A stretch of 23,037 nucleotides of DNA from assembly GCA_016871135.1 (NCBI GenBank), contig VFZQ01000009.1, positions 1-23,037 on the forward strand, given 5' to 3'. Of this stretch, positions 1 to 7,398 are shown piece by piece. The stretch is from Acidobacteriota bacterium (GTDB lineage: Bacteria; Acidobacteriota; Terriglobia; Bryobacterales; Bryobacteraceae). A model generated the notes under the pieces. That model saw only the letters and a program-made list of their open reading frames with translations. It made no database searches and was not told the origin of the DNA. Each line of letters starts with the position of its first letter. Positions within the stretch are counted from its first letter, which is position 1. The position numbers were made by a program, and so were the translations under genes.

Positions 1-10
1 TTGCAGTACC

Positions 11-41
11 GTGGCTGAAAGCAGCCCGCCTGAAAGGCGGG
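11..41. repeat. Palindromic element with two CTGAAAG cores
   Basis: Two CTGAAAG cores lie exactly 15 bases apart (15-21 and 30-36). The second sits in a perfect hairpin: CCCGCC at 25-30, loop TGAAA, GGCGGG at 36-41. The first has only a 2-bp stem around the same loop. No T-run follows on either strand, so an intrinsic terminator is unlikely. The look is that of a small REP-like intergenic palindrome. A transcribed structure of an upstream gene is also possible, because the window starts just before it. Confidence 0.45.
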
Positions 42-75
42 GGGATTAGACCCGGCGCTGCGATACTAAAATAGA

Positions 76-648
76 GTGCGTATCGACGCCCAACATTCCT
101 TCAACCCGCCCGCGCAATCCCTCGAATGGTACGCCAAAATCCTTGCGCGCAATAAGTTCGAAGCGTCCGTCTACTTCGGCCCCGTCGCCGACGCCGCACC
201 GTACCCGTTCATTCGCCGCGTGATCGCCAGCGAGCCGATCAGACACTCGCTCGTTCGCTCCGTTTTTCTTGCCGATCCAACTCCAGCGGCGATCGCCGCC
301 GTCGAACAGGCGGGCCTCAACATCGAAGCCCCCGCATCGGCTTGGCCGATGCAGACCGGCGCACCGGTGGCCCTCCACGGGTTCCCGGAATCCACCGGCC
401 TCCCCGACAACGTGGTCATTAAATTGACCGGCTTTCGTCTCCCGGCCGACCCAGCCCGCACCGCTACCTTCCGGCGCTTTCTTCGCGAACTGGGGCCAGA
501 CCGTCTGATGTTCGCGTCCGATTGGCCTCTCGCCGGCTGCACCTGGAAAGAAACCCTCGCCGCATTTACCCAAGCGCTTGGCGCGATGCCCATCGAAATC
601 CGGGAGCAACTGCTAGGCGGCACCGCCGCCAGATTCTACGGACTCTAA
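76..648 (+). CDS. Short amidohydrolase-like (Amidohydro_2) protein
   Basis: This 190-residue protein resembles the Amidohydro_2 (TIM-barrel metal-dependent hydrolase) family. Its N-terminus IDAQHSF matches the place where the family usually has I-D-x-H-x-H-F. A strand NVVIKLTGF (112-120) and the late signature RLMFASDWP (143-151), with Asp149, follow in the expected order. Family members usually have about 260-300 residues, so roughly a third is missing, mostly from the middle. The first metal-binding HxH is absent (Gln-His-Ser instead). The GTG start is the first possible one after an in-frame TAA at 67-69; no good Shine-Dalgarno is visible. It may be a non-catalytic relative, a compact variant or an internally deleted remnant. 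The neighbouring pilus-like genes give no hint of a substrate. Confidence 0.65.
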   Translation: MRIDAQHSFNPPAQSLEWYAKILARNKFEASVYFGPVADAAPYPFIRRVIASEPIRHSLVRSVFLADPTPAAIAAVEQAGLNIEAPASAWPMQTGAPVALHGFPESTGLPDNVVIKLTGFRLPADPARTATFRRFLRELGPDRLMFASDWPLAGCTWKETLAAFTQALGAMPIEIREQLLGGTAARFYGL

Positions 649-689
649 AGCCCGCCGCCCCAACCGCCGATAGATAGATCAGCATCGCC

Positions 690-1046
690 ATGCGTCCACG
701 CAATCGCGGCAGCGCGCTCTTGTTCACCCTCCTGGCCAGCACAGTCGGCTCGGCGATCCTCGGTCTCGCCATCGACACCGCGGCGCTTTTGGCCGTCCGC
801 GCCCAACTGCAAACCGCCGGCGAGCTTGCGGCCGATTCGATCTCCCTTGAGAAATCCGCCGACGCCGGGGCTTCTATCGAGACTCTCGAAAAAGCGGCGC
901 GAAACAGCCTCGACAAAAACGATTTCCCCTGGGTGACGATCACCCTCGACGCCGAATCGGTGCAGATCCGCCACCAGGCCGATGTCTTTTTCCTTCGCAG
1001 GATCCGTACCGAACCGGTCGCGGTCGAAGTCAGGGTCAAATTATGA
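690..1046 (+). CDS. TadG/TadE-like pilus-assembly membrane protein
   Basis: This 118-residue protein has a short basic N-terminus (MRPRNRG) and one hydrophobic segment (about 8-36), followed by a helix rich in Ala, Gln and Leu and a soluble C-terminal part. The start resembles the N-terminal region of TadG/TadE-like Flp pilus proteins, where R-G-x-A/S precedes the membrane segment. Such proteins are minor pilins or anchors of tight-adherence pili and sit in the inner membrane with most of the chain outside. Its last codon overlaps the start of the next gene in ATGA, which suggests translational coupling. No other tad gene (ATPase, prepilin peptidase, secretin) is in view. The ribosome-binding site is weak. 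The family call is from pattern and pairing, not from a search. Confidence 0.65.
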   Translation: MRPRNRGSALLFTLLASTVGSAILGLAIDTAALLAVRAQLQTAGELAADSISLEKSADAGASIETLEKAARNSLDKNDFPWVTITLDAESVQIRHQADVFFLRRIRTEPVAVEVRVKL

Positions 1047-1408
1047 CCCGCCGAAATCAACGAGGCGCCGCGCTCATCGAACTCGCCGTCTCGCTGCCCT
1101 TTGCCGTCCTCCTCTTCATCGGGCTGCTCGACCTCACGATCTTCTTCTACCAGCGCACCCAAGTCCAACTCACGCTCCACTCGGCCGCCCAGTCGATTAT
1201 CAAAAATCGTGCGCTCTATACGGATGCCCGCAACCTGGATCGCCTTTCCAACGAACTCTTCAAGGACGACGTCGCCTTCCAGCTCCGTCACGAAGACGGC
1301 CTCTTGCGTATCGACGCCGTTCGATCCATCACCCCTATGCTTCGCCCGCTGTCGGCCGCCGGTTATCCCTCCCAAATCTCCGCCCGCGCATTTATTCGCT
1401 TGAAATAG
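1043..1408 (+). CDS. TadE-like pilus-assembly protein
   Basis: This 121-residue protein has the classic TadE layout. RGAALIELAVSLPF (7-20) begins a single membrane helix (about 9-36), with a Glu at position 13 as in pseudopilins, followed by Tyr/Gln-rich FFYQRTQVQ and a short soluble tail. TadE-type proteins are minor pseudopilins of the Flp/Tad pilus and are commonly encoded as adjacent TadE/TadF or TadE/TadG pairs. Here the gene overlaps the previous TadG-like gene by 4 bases (ATGA), so the two products are probably made together and may form a heteromer. The protein is slightly short for the family. No ATPase or secretin gene lies nearby, so the remaining machinery, if present, is encoded elsewhere. 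Confidence 0.75.
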   Translation: MTRRNQRGAALIELAVSLPFAVLLFIGLLDLTIFFYQRTQVQLTLHSAAQSIIKNRALYTDARNLDRLSNELFKDDVAFQLRHEDGLLRIDAVRSITPMLRPLSAAGYPSQISARAFIRLK

Positions 1409-1466
1409 TGACGGACTATCCCTCCCGTCCTCGCGTGTCTAAGTGAAAGCCGCAAGGAGCTTCACC

Positions 1467-1604
1467 ATGAACAGCACTGGCAAATTCCTCGTTTCCGCTC
1501 TTCTGCTTCATGCCGCCAACATCAAGAAACTTGGCGACACCCAACAATCCATCCCACTCCCACAGCCAAATAGCGCTCCGCCTGTAACCACAACTCCGCG
1601 CTAA
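1467..1604 (+). CDS. Small 45-residue ORF with strong RBS
   Basis: An ATG at 1467 is preceded by AAGGAG (1454-1459) at a 7-base spacing, the best Shine-Dalgarno in the left half of the window. The predicted peptide starts MNSTGKFLVSALLLHAAN, with a short hydrophobic stretch (7-17) that could be a weak signal or membrane segment. It continues with a Lys/Asp turn and ends in a Pro/Thr/Ser-rich tail. I do not recognise it. It lies between the TadE-like gene and the outer-membrane protein gene, 20 bases before the latter's TTG start. It may be a genuine small exported peptide or a leader ORF coupled to the downstream operon. A chance ORF is possible because it is so short. Confidence 0.45.
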   Translation: MNSTGKFLVSALLLHAANIKKLGDTQQSIPLPQPNSAPPVTTTPR

Positions 1605-1611
1605 TCGTAGT

Positions 1612-1624
1612 GTTCTAATAGAAC
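1612..1624. promoter_or_regulatory. Perfect 13-bp palindrome abutting a start codon
   Basis: GTTCTA-A-TAGAAC is a perfect inverted repeat with a one-base centre. It ends at the base immediately before the TTG start at 1625 and fills the place where a ribosome-binding site should be. The sequence is AT-rich compared with its surroundings. It fits a dimeric repressor operator or a site that affects initiation. The function is inferred from position only. Confidence 0.35.
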
Positions 1625-3988
1625 TTGCTTCGCAGCGCTGTTTTCCTACTCAGTCTGATATTCGTGTGTTCGGCCCAGCCGGCCGTTCACGCGGAGCGCG
1701 GCCTCGTCCGGGCCCAGAATCGCCCCCTCCCAGGCGCCCTTGTCACCGCTATCAACGGCGACAAAAAGTTCAGTTGCGCCACCGACGATAACGGCGCTTA
1801 CTCGCTGGAACTTCCCGAAGGCGAATGGACCCTCTCGGTCGAGATGTTCGGTTTCCAAACCGCCACGCAGAAAATTCATCCTGGCCCAGGCGCTCCACCA
1901 ATCGAGTGGAAACTAGATCTCGTCGCCGCCGCGGCCGTTCGGCAGGCCGTCGCCGCTTCTCCGGAGCCCTCCGCGCCCGAACCGGTCGATTCGATTGCGC
2001 TTCCTCCGCCAGAACCTGTCGAAGGAGGCGCTAACGAAACTTTCCTGCTCTCTGGCAGCCTCAGCCAAGGCCTGCCCCCCGGTATGGCCGAAGGCCCGCC
2101 GGAGGGCTTCGGACGAGGCCCCGACGGGCCTCCCGGTCTCGGCGGCCCCGGCGGCTTTACGCCCGGTGAAGGTGCCGCCGGAGGTGCGGGCGGGCCTGTC
2201 GCGGGTTCCGGAGGCGGCCCGCGCGGCGGTGGTTTCGGATCTGGTGTCGGCGGCGGCTTCGGGGGCCGAGGCCCGGGAGGTCCCGGCGGCCGAGGGGGTC
2301 CAGGCGGACCCGGCGGCAGAGGTGGCCCCGGTGGCCCCGGCGATCGCCTTCGCCGCGCCCGCGCCGCGCAAACCAACGCGAGTATCGGCAACCGGAGTCG
2401 ACGCCCAGCGCGCAACGCTATCCGCGGCCAACTCACCTACGTCGCCCGTTCCTCGGCCTGGAACGCCCGGCCCTTTTCCATCACCGGCCTCAACTACGCC
2501 AAGCCCGATCAGGCGTCCAACCGCCTCTCGTTCACCGCCGGCGGCGGCATTCCCAAGCTGGGCTCCAGCGCCAATTTCAGCGTCTCCTACGACTTGCGCC
2601 GAGACCGCCGCGCCTTCAACGGCGTCGGCACCGTCCCCACTCTCCTCGAGTGCTCCGGCGACTTCTCCCAATCGGTTCAACGCACACCCGTAACGATATA
2701 CGACCCCTCCAACCGTCTTCCGTTCCCCGGCAACCGCATCCCGGCCAATCGCGTCGACACCGCCGCCCGCGGCCTCGCCGAACTGATCCCGCTCCCCAAC
2801 TTCAACGTCCCCATCCAGAACTATCAGTTCATTACCGGCGTCCCGCAAAACGGCCAGAATCTCTCGGCCCGCTTCAGTCGTTCGATCACCCGCAAAGATC
2901 GGTTTTCGATCAACCAAACCTGGCGGACCCAGGACGGCGTAAGCGCCCAACTCTTCGGATTTCTCGACGACTCCGACGGCTCGGGCTGGTCCACCGACCT
3001 TTCCTGGACCCACAACACGACCCCACGCCTCATCCAAACCATCCGCGCTCGCGCCAATCGCACCATCTCCGCGCTAGTGCCGTTTTTCGCCAATCGCCGC
3101 AACGTCGCCGCCGAACTTGGAATCGCCGGCGCGGCGCAAGATCCCATCAACTGGGGACCGCCCAACCTGTCGTTCACCAACTTCGGCGCGCTCCGCGACG
3201 GCACACCCTCCTCTCGGCGCGACCTCCAGATCACCCTCTCCGCCGGCTGGAACTGGGTCCACGGAAGACATACGCTCGGCTTTGGCGCCGACCTCGCCCG
3301 CAACCGCCTCAACGTCCGCACCGATTCCAACGCCCGCGGTTCTTTTACCTTCTCCGGCCTGGCCACCTCCGGCTTCGACGCCCAGGGCGCTCCCCTTCCC
3401 ACCTCCGGCTATGACTACGCCGATTTTCTTCTCGGTCGTCCGCAGTCCTCCTCCATCCGTTTCGGATCGCCCTCCAACTACTTCCGCAGTTGGAACTACA
3501 ACGGCTACGTGCAGGACGACTGGAAGGCCCGCCGCAACCTGTCGTTGACACTCGGCCTGCGCTACGAACTCGTCGGCCCATTCCTTGAGCGATACGGCCG
3601 GCTCGCCAACCTCGATATCGCCCCCGGTTTCACGGGCGTTGCCGTTGTCACGCCCGGTGCGACAGGCCCCTACGGCGGTCAATTCCCCGACGCCCTCGTC
3701 AACGCCGACCGCAACAACTTCTCCCCACGCACCGGCCTAGCCTGGAAGGTCTCCGACAAACACCGGCTCACCGTTCGATCGGCCTACGGCATCTATTACA
3801 ACAGCGGCGTCTATCAGAACTTCGCCACGCGCCTGGCTTCGCAGCCGCCCTTCGCGCAGTCGGGATCCGTAACCTCCTCCCCCTCGCGCGTCCTGACCAT
3901 CCGCAACGGCTTCGCCACCACGCCGTCGCAAAGTATCACCAACACCTTCGCCGTCGATCGCTCTTATCTCGGTGTCGAAGGACCTTAA
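1625..3988 (+). CDS. Oar-like TonB-dependent outer-membrane protein, N-terminal part (frame broken)
   Basis: This is the first part of a large outer-membrane beta-barrel protein of the acidobacterial Oar-like type. It has a signal peptide (about 1-23, ending AVHA), a carboxypeptidase-regulatory-like beta domain (about 25-100) and a Pro/Ala linker. A Gly/Pro-rich segment (about 155-239) comes next, then the barrel, with typical pieces such as ARPFSITG, PFPGNRIPANR and YVQDDWKARRNLSLTLGLRYE. No convincing TonB plug is visible between linker and barrel. TTG is the earliest start after an in-frame TAG at 1619, and it opens the signal peptide. There is no Shine-Dalgarno; a palindrome occupies that place. 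The frame stops at 3986-3988 right after FAVDRSYLGVEGP, where related proteins continue. The rest of the barrel is in another frame from 3972. Ligand unknown. Confidence 0.8.
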   Translation: MLRSAVFLLSLIFVCSAQPAVHAERGLVRAQNRPLPGALVTAINGDKKFSCATDDNGAYSLELPEGEWTLSVEMFGFQTATQKIHPGPGAPPIEWKLDLVAAAAVRQAVAASPEPSAPEPVDSIALPPPEPVEGGANETFLLSGSLSQGLPPGMAEGPPEGFGRGPDGPPGLGGPGGFTPGEGAAGGAGGPVAGSGGGPRGGGFGSGVGGGFGGRGPGGPGGRGGPGGPGGRGGPGGPGDRLRRARAAQTNASIGNRSRRPARNAIRGQLTYVARSSAWNARPFSITGLNYAKPDQASNRLSFTAGGGIPKLGSSANFSVSYDLRRDRRAFNGVGTVPTLLECSGDFSQSVQRTPVTIYDPSNRLPFPGNRIPANRVDTAARGLAELIPLPNFNVPIQNYQFITGVPQNGQNLSARFSRSITRKDRFSINQTWRTQDGVSAQLFGFLDDSDGSGWSTDLSWTHNTTPRLIQTIRARANRTISALVPFFANRRNVAAELGIAGAAQDPINWGPPNLSFTNFGALRDGTPSSRRDLQITLSAGWNWVHGRHTLGFGADLARNRLNVRTDSNARGSFTFSGLATSGFDAQGAPLPTSGYDYADFLLGRPQSSSIRFGSPSNYFRSWNYNGYVQDDWKARRNLSLTLGLRYELVGPFLERYGRLANLDIAPGFTGVAVVTPGATGPYGGQFPDALVNADRNNFSPRTGLAWKVSDKHRLTVRSAYGIYYNSGVYQNFATRLASQPPFAQSGSVTSSPSRVLTIRNGFATTPSQSITNTFAVDRSYLGVEGP
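2087..2341 (+). repeat. Gly/Pro-rich low-complexity segment with short tandem repeats
   Basis: These bases encode about 85 residues made largely of Gly, Pro and Arg. At the end are near-perfect tandem copies of GGPGGPGGR (about residues 214-239). The DNA is extremely GC-rich and locally repetitive. In the protein it is a flexible or collagen-like spacer between the N-terminal beta domain and the barrel. Such DNA is prone to slippage and to assembly error. Confidence 0.75.
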
Positions 3989-3992
3989 GCGC
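3960..3992 (+). other. Frame break inside the outer-membrane protein gene
   Basis: The upstream frame reads FAVDRSY and then runs into TAA at 3986. The other frame reads VSKDLKRSYVVEAVYLGTKG from 3972 and stays open to 4853. In related Oar-like proteins these two blocks are joined by about 8-14 further residues, often containing an aromatic/Gln/Trp motif (from memory of the family). The simplest reading is a small deletion of 3n+2 bases around 3968. A sequencing or assembly error is the main alternative. Confidence 0.7.
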
Positions 3993-4853
3993 TCCTACGT
4001 CGTCGAAGCCGTTTATCTCGGGACCAAAGGCACTCGCCTCGACATGCAGCGCGCGCCAAATCGCGCCGCCCCCGGCTCGCAGCTAAACGCCGAAGAACGC
4101 CGGCGCATCGGCAACGCCGTTGGCTTCACGTTCGACTCCTCGGAAGCCAACTCCATCTACCACGCGCTCCAACTCCGCGTGACCCGCCGATTCAGCCGCG
4201 GTGTATCTTTCACGAACTCGTACATGTTCGGCAAGTCGATCGACAACGCCTCCACTCTCGGCGGCGCCGGTGGATCGGTCGCGCAAGACGACAACAACCT
4301 GCGCGCCGAACGCGGCCTGTCCAGCTTCAACGCCGCGCACACGCTGAATTCTACTTTTGTCCTCGCCTCGCCGATTCGCGATCGCTCGCGCTCGCTCTGG
4401 GCCAACATCGCACGCGGGTGGCTGCTCACCGGCGCCGTGACGGCGCGCAGCGGCACTCCGCTCACCGCTCGCGTGCTCGGCAATCGTTCCGACTCCTCCG
4501 GCACCGGCGTCATCGGCGCCGGCCGCGCCGACTCGACCGGTCAACCGGTCAACAGCGGCTCCGGCTTCTTCAATCTCGCCGCGTTCACATTGCCGCCCTC
4601 GGGCCGCCTCGGCAACGCCGGCCGCAACACCATCACCGCGCCAGCCCTCTTCGCGCTCAACGGATCCTTCGGCCGGGGCTTCCGTCTCGGCGACGCCCGC
4701 CGCCGCATCGAATTCCGCGTGGAAGGCACAAATCTCACCAACCGCGTGACGATCTCCAGCCTCGGCACGGTTGTCAACGCTTCCAACTATGGCCTCGCTC
4801 TGGGCGCAGCACCGATGCGCGTCGTGCAAGGCCAGATTCGCCTCCGCTTCTAA
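3972..4853 (+). CDS. Oar-like outer-membrane protein, C-terminal barrel part (frame broken)
   Basis: This 293-residue frame is the continuation of the broken outer-membrane protein gene. It starts with VVEAVYLGTKGTRLD, a block conserved in Oar-like barrels. It goes on through LQLRVTRRFSRGVSFTNSY and GKSIDNAS, both typical of late barrel strands, and RIEFRVEGTNLTNRV. It ends in RLRF, whose terminal Phe fits the beta-signal recognised by the BAM complex. The possible GTG start at 3972 has no convincing ribosome-binding site, so this part is probably not made alone. It would be translated only after frame restoration; otherwise the gene is a pseudogene. The stop is 6 bases before the next gene, so transcription probably continues into the VWFA-like gene. 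Confidence 0.75.
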   Translation: MSKDLKRSYVVEAVYLGTKGTRLDMQRAPNRAAPGSQLNAEERRRIGNAVGFTFDSSEANSIYHALQLRVTRRFSRGVSFTNSYMFGKSIDNASTLGGAGGSVAQDDNNLRAERGLSSFNAAHTLNSTFVLASPIRDRSRSLWANIARGWLLTGAVTARSGTPLTARVLGNRSDSSGTGVIGAGRADSTGQPVNSGSGFFNLAAFTLPPSGRLGNAGRNTITAPALFALNGSFGRGFRLGDARRRIEFRVEGTNLTNRVTISSLGTVVNASNYGLALGAAPMRVVQGQIRLRF

Positions 4854-4859
4854 ATCACC

Positions 4860-6944
4860 ATGCGCCGATTCACCGCTCTCCTGATCAACACCATCCTCGT
4901 CGCACAGGAATTCAAGTTCGAGGCCAAGACGCAACTGGTCATCGTCAATGTGACGGTCCGGGGTAAGGGAGGCGCGCCCGTCACCGGGCTCAAGCAGCCG
5001 GACTTCCGCATTCTCGAAGACGGCAAGCCGGTCGATATCGCCGTCTTCGAATATCAAGAGCTCAGCAAAGACTCCCTCCCCGCCGTCGAAATTCCCAAAC
5101 CCGCGGCGCTCCCGAAGAAACCTGCCGTGGAAGAAGAGGCCCCCAAAGAAACGCCCAACTTCCGCGACAAGCGCCTTCTTGTCCTCTACTTCGATTTCTC
5201 CAGTCTTCCTCAGACCGATCAAATCCGCGCCAAAGACGCCGCCGCCGAATTCCTCGCCAAGCAGATGACGACCTCCGATCTGGTGTCGATCTACACGTTC
5301 GCCACTTCATTGAAGAAAACCGTCGGCTTCACCCAGGATCGCGATCTTCTGCTCCGCACCATCCAGAGTTTCGGCGTTGCCGACGCTGTCGAAATGGAAG
5401 CCGCCGATGCCGCCGAGCCATCCGAAGACAACGAAGACACCGCCGCTATCGACGAGACCGAATTCGCCATCTTCAACACCGACCGCAAGTTCGCCGCGAT
5501 CGAAGATCTGGCCAAGGAGCTCGCGCCCATACAGGAGAAAAAGGCCGTCGTCTACTTCTCCTCGGGCGTCGGCAAAAAAGGCGTCGAAAATCAATCGCAG
5601 ATGCAGTCGGCCGTGAATATGGCCGTGCGCTCGGGTGTGGCGTTGTATCCAATCGACGTACGCGGACTGATGGCCATGCCGCCCGCCGGCGACGCCACCA
5701 AGTCCTCGCCGAAAGGGCAAGGGATCTTCAGCGGGCGGGAACAAGGCCGCGTCCGCGAAAAAGCCAACGATTCGCAGGAAACCCTCTTCACGCTCGCGGC
5801 CGACACCGGCGGCAAGGCGCTGCTTGATTCCAACGATCTCGCCCTCGGCATCCGCCAGGCGCAGAAAGACATCGACAGCTACTACACCATCGCCTACTAC
5901 TCCACCAACACCGCGAAAGACGGCCGCTTCCGCAAGATTAAGGTCGAACTCACCACGCCCAATAGAGACGCCAAGCTCGACTACCGCCCCGGCTACTACG
6001 CCGACAAAGTCTGGAGCCAGTTCGATGCCTCCGACAAAGAGAAGCAGTTGTCCGAAGCGATGTCGCTTGGCAATCCCGTCACCGAGCTCGACATGGCCGT
6101 CGAGCTCATGTACTTCCGCATCGAGAAGGGCCGCTACGCCGTTCCGCTCGCCATCAAAATTCCCGGTTCGCAAGTTGGCCTCAAGTCCGGCCGTACCGAA
6201 CTCGACTTCATCGGCGCCATCCGCGACGCCAAGGGCAAGACCGTCGCCACGCTTCGCGACAGCATCAAGGTGCGTCTGCCGGAAGGGGCGTCCGAGCAAC
6301 TCGCCAAACGCAGCATGCTCTACGACGCCGGCTTTCAACTCGCGCCGGGCCAGTACCGCGTCAAGGTCCTCGCGCGCGAAAATCAGGAGGGGAAACTCGG
6401 CACCTACGAGTCGAAGTTCACCATCCCCGATCTCGACGCGGGGCCTTCGGCGGGAGTCTCGAGCCTTGTCCTTGGCACCGCCCGCGAGCCTTTGAAGGCC
6501 GCCATCGGCAAAGCGGACGGCGGCAGAGAAAAGCCGATGAAGGAGCCCAAACCCGGCAAAGAGCCCAACCCCGAAAAGGCTATGCGCAAAGCGGAGAAAG
6601 CGGAAAAGACCACGCAGCGGTCCGTCAACCCGCTCGTCCGCAACGGCGGCAAACTCGCCCCCAGTGTCACCCACGTCTTCCGCCGGGGCCAATCGCTTAC
6701 GGCCTACGGCGAGACGTATTCCGACACCGCCTTCGCCCGTCTGGCCATCTACCGAGGCAAGGAGCGTATCTGGGAATCCGGCGGCCTCCGCCCCACCGCC
6801 GTCCGCGAAGGGGCATTCGGTTTCGAAACGGTTGTTCCGCTCCGCCAGCTCCGCCCCGGTGAATACACCTGCCAGTTAACGGTCATCGATCCCGTCGCGC
6901 AGAAGTTCGAAACCCGCCGCCAGGCTATGGCGATCGCTCCGTAA
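4860..6944 (+). CDS. VWFA-related Acidobacterial domain protein
   Basis: This 694-residue protein belongs to the lineage-typical 'VWFA-related Acidobacterial domain' family. A short hydrophobic N-terminus (about 5-15) suggests export. An N-terminal beta domain with VTGLKQPDFRILEDGK (41-56) follows. The von Willebrand A-like core begins at LLVLYFDFSS (106-115), where Asp112 and Ser114 partly match a MIDAS metal site, and continues with AVVYFSSGV and ALYPIDVRGL. The family hallmark SYYTIAYYS...KIKVEL...LDYRPGYYA lies at about 340-381. The C-terminal half is beta-rich, split by a Lys/Glu/Pro-rich stretch (about 555-585). The role is unknown; VWA folds usually bind proteins. It sits 6 bases after the outer-membrane protein gene and 1 base before the next gene, so co-expression in the envelope is likely. 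Confidence 0.9.
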   Translation: MRRFTALLINTILVAQEFKFEAKTQLVIVNVTVRGKGGAPVTGLKQPDFRILEDGKPVDIAVFEYQELSKDSLPAVEIPKPAALPKKPAVEEEAPKETPNFRDKRLLVLYFDFSSLPQTDQIRAKDAAAEFLAKQMTTSDLVSIYTFATSLKKTVGFTQDRDLLLRTIQSFGVADAVEMEAADAAEPSEDNEDTAAIDETEFAIFNTDRKFAAIEDLAKELAPIQEKKAVVYFSSGVGKKGVENQSQMQSAVNMAVRSGVALYPIDVRGLMAMPPAGDATKSSPKGQGIFSGREQGRVREKANDSQETLFTLAADTGGKALLDSNDLALGIRQAQKDIDSYYTIAYYSTNTAKDGRFRKIKVELTTPNRDAKLDYRPGYYADKVWSQFDASDKEKQLSEAMSLGNPVTELDMAVELMYFRIEKGRYAVPLAIKIPGSQVGLKSGRTELDFIGAIRDAKGKTVATLRDSIKVRLPEGASEQLAKRSMLYDAGFQLAPGQYRVKVLARENQEGKLGTYESKFTIPDLDAGPSAGVSSLVLGTAREPLKAAIGKADGGREKPMKEPKPGKEPNPEKAMRKAEKAEKTTQRSVNPLVRNGGKLAPSVTHVFRRGQSLTAYGETYSDTAFARLAIYRGKERIWESGGLRPTAVREGAFGFETVVPLRQLRPGEYTCQLTVIDPVAQKFETRRQAMAIAP

Positions 6945-6945
6945 T

Positions 6946-7398
6946 ATGATCCGCCTCGCACTACTCGCCGTCACCCTCCTTAGCGCGCAGAACATCCGCG
7001 TCAAAGTGGAGAAGGACATCGATCTGACGAGCATCAAGACCTTCCGCGTCGACCCCGGCTTCATCCACGGCCGCCACTACAAACTCAACGAAACAACGTT
7101 GAGACAGAACCTTGAAAACCACCTCGCCGCCCGAGTCGCAACAGTCCTCCGTCCCGCCGCTACTCCGGACGCCATCGTCACCTACAGCCTGCGCGCCAAC
7201 GATGACAAGGACAACCGTAAGCGGCCCAGAGACATCACCCGCTATACGCTCGAAATCCGTATTCTCGACACAGCCCGAAGACCGCTTTGGACCGCTGTCT
7301 GCACCGGCACGGTCGACGACCGGCGCCAGCAATACGTCGAGCGCCACCTCCAGCGGGCGGTCACGCTGGCGATCGCGAAGTACCGCCAGGCGCAATAG
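6946..7398 (+). CDS. Exported DUF4136-like small protein
   Basis: This 150-residue protein has a short signal-like N-terminus (MIRLALLAVTLLSAQ) and then VKVEKDIDLTSIKTFRVD, which resembles the opening of DUF4136 proteins ('D...D...ykTY/F'). The later part has a predicted beta strand YTLEIRILD, a WTAVCTGTV strand and a final helix (VERHLQRAVTLAIAKY), again as in that family. Many DUF4136 proteins are lipoproteins, but no lipobox Cys is seen after the signal here, so a soluble periplasmic protein is more likely. The gene starts 1 base after the VWFA-like gene, and the pair is almost certainly co-transcribed. Function unknown. After it, a 90-base gap to the convergent gene shows no clear terminator. 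Confidence 0.6.
   Translation: MIRLALLAVTLLSAQNIRVKVEKDIDLTSIKTFRVDPGFIHGRHYKLNETTLRQNLENHLAARVATVLRPAATPDAIVTYSLRANDDKDNRKRPRDITRYTLEIRILDTARRPLWTAVCTGTVDDRRQQYVERHLQRAVTLAIAKYRQAQ

Noticed and set aside
1876..2436. Pro-rich open frame on the - strand
   Set aside because: It is the reverse reading of the Gly/Pro-rich repeat of the outer-membrane protein; the Pro runs come from the repeat, not from a collagen- or PPE-like gene.
5307..6692. Open frame of 461 codons on the - strand
   Set aside because: It is antisense to the VWFA-like gene, which has clear family motifs. The composition is rich in Gly, Val, Asp and Phe, with no plausible start signal.
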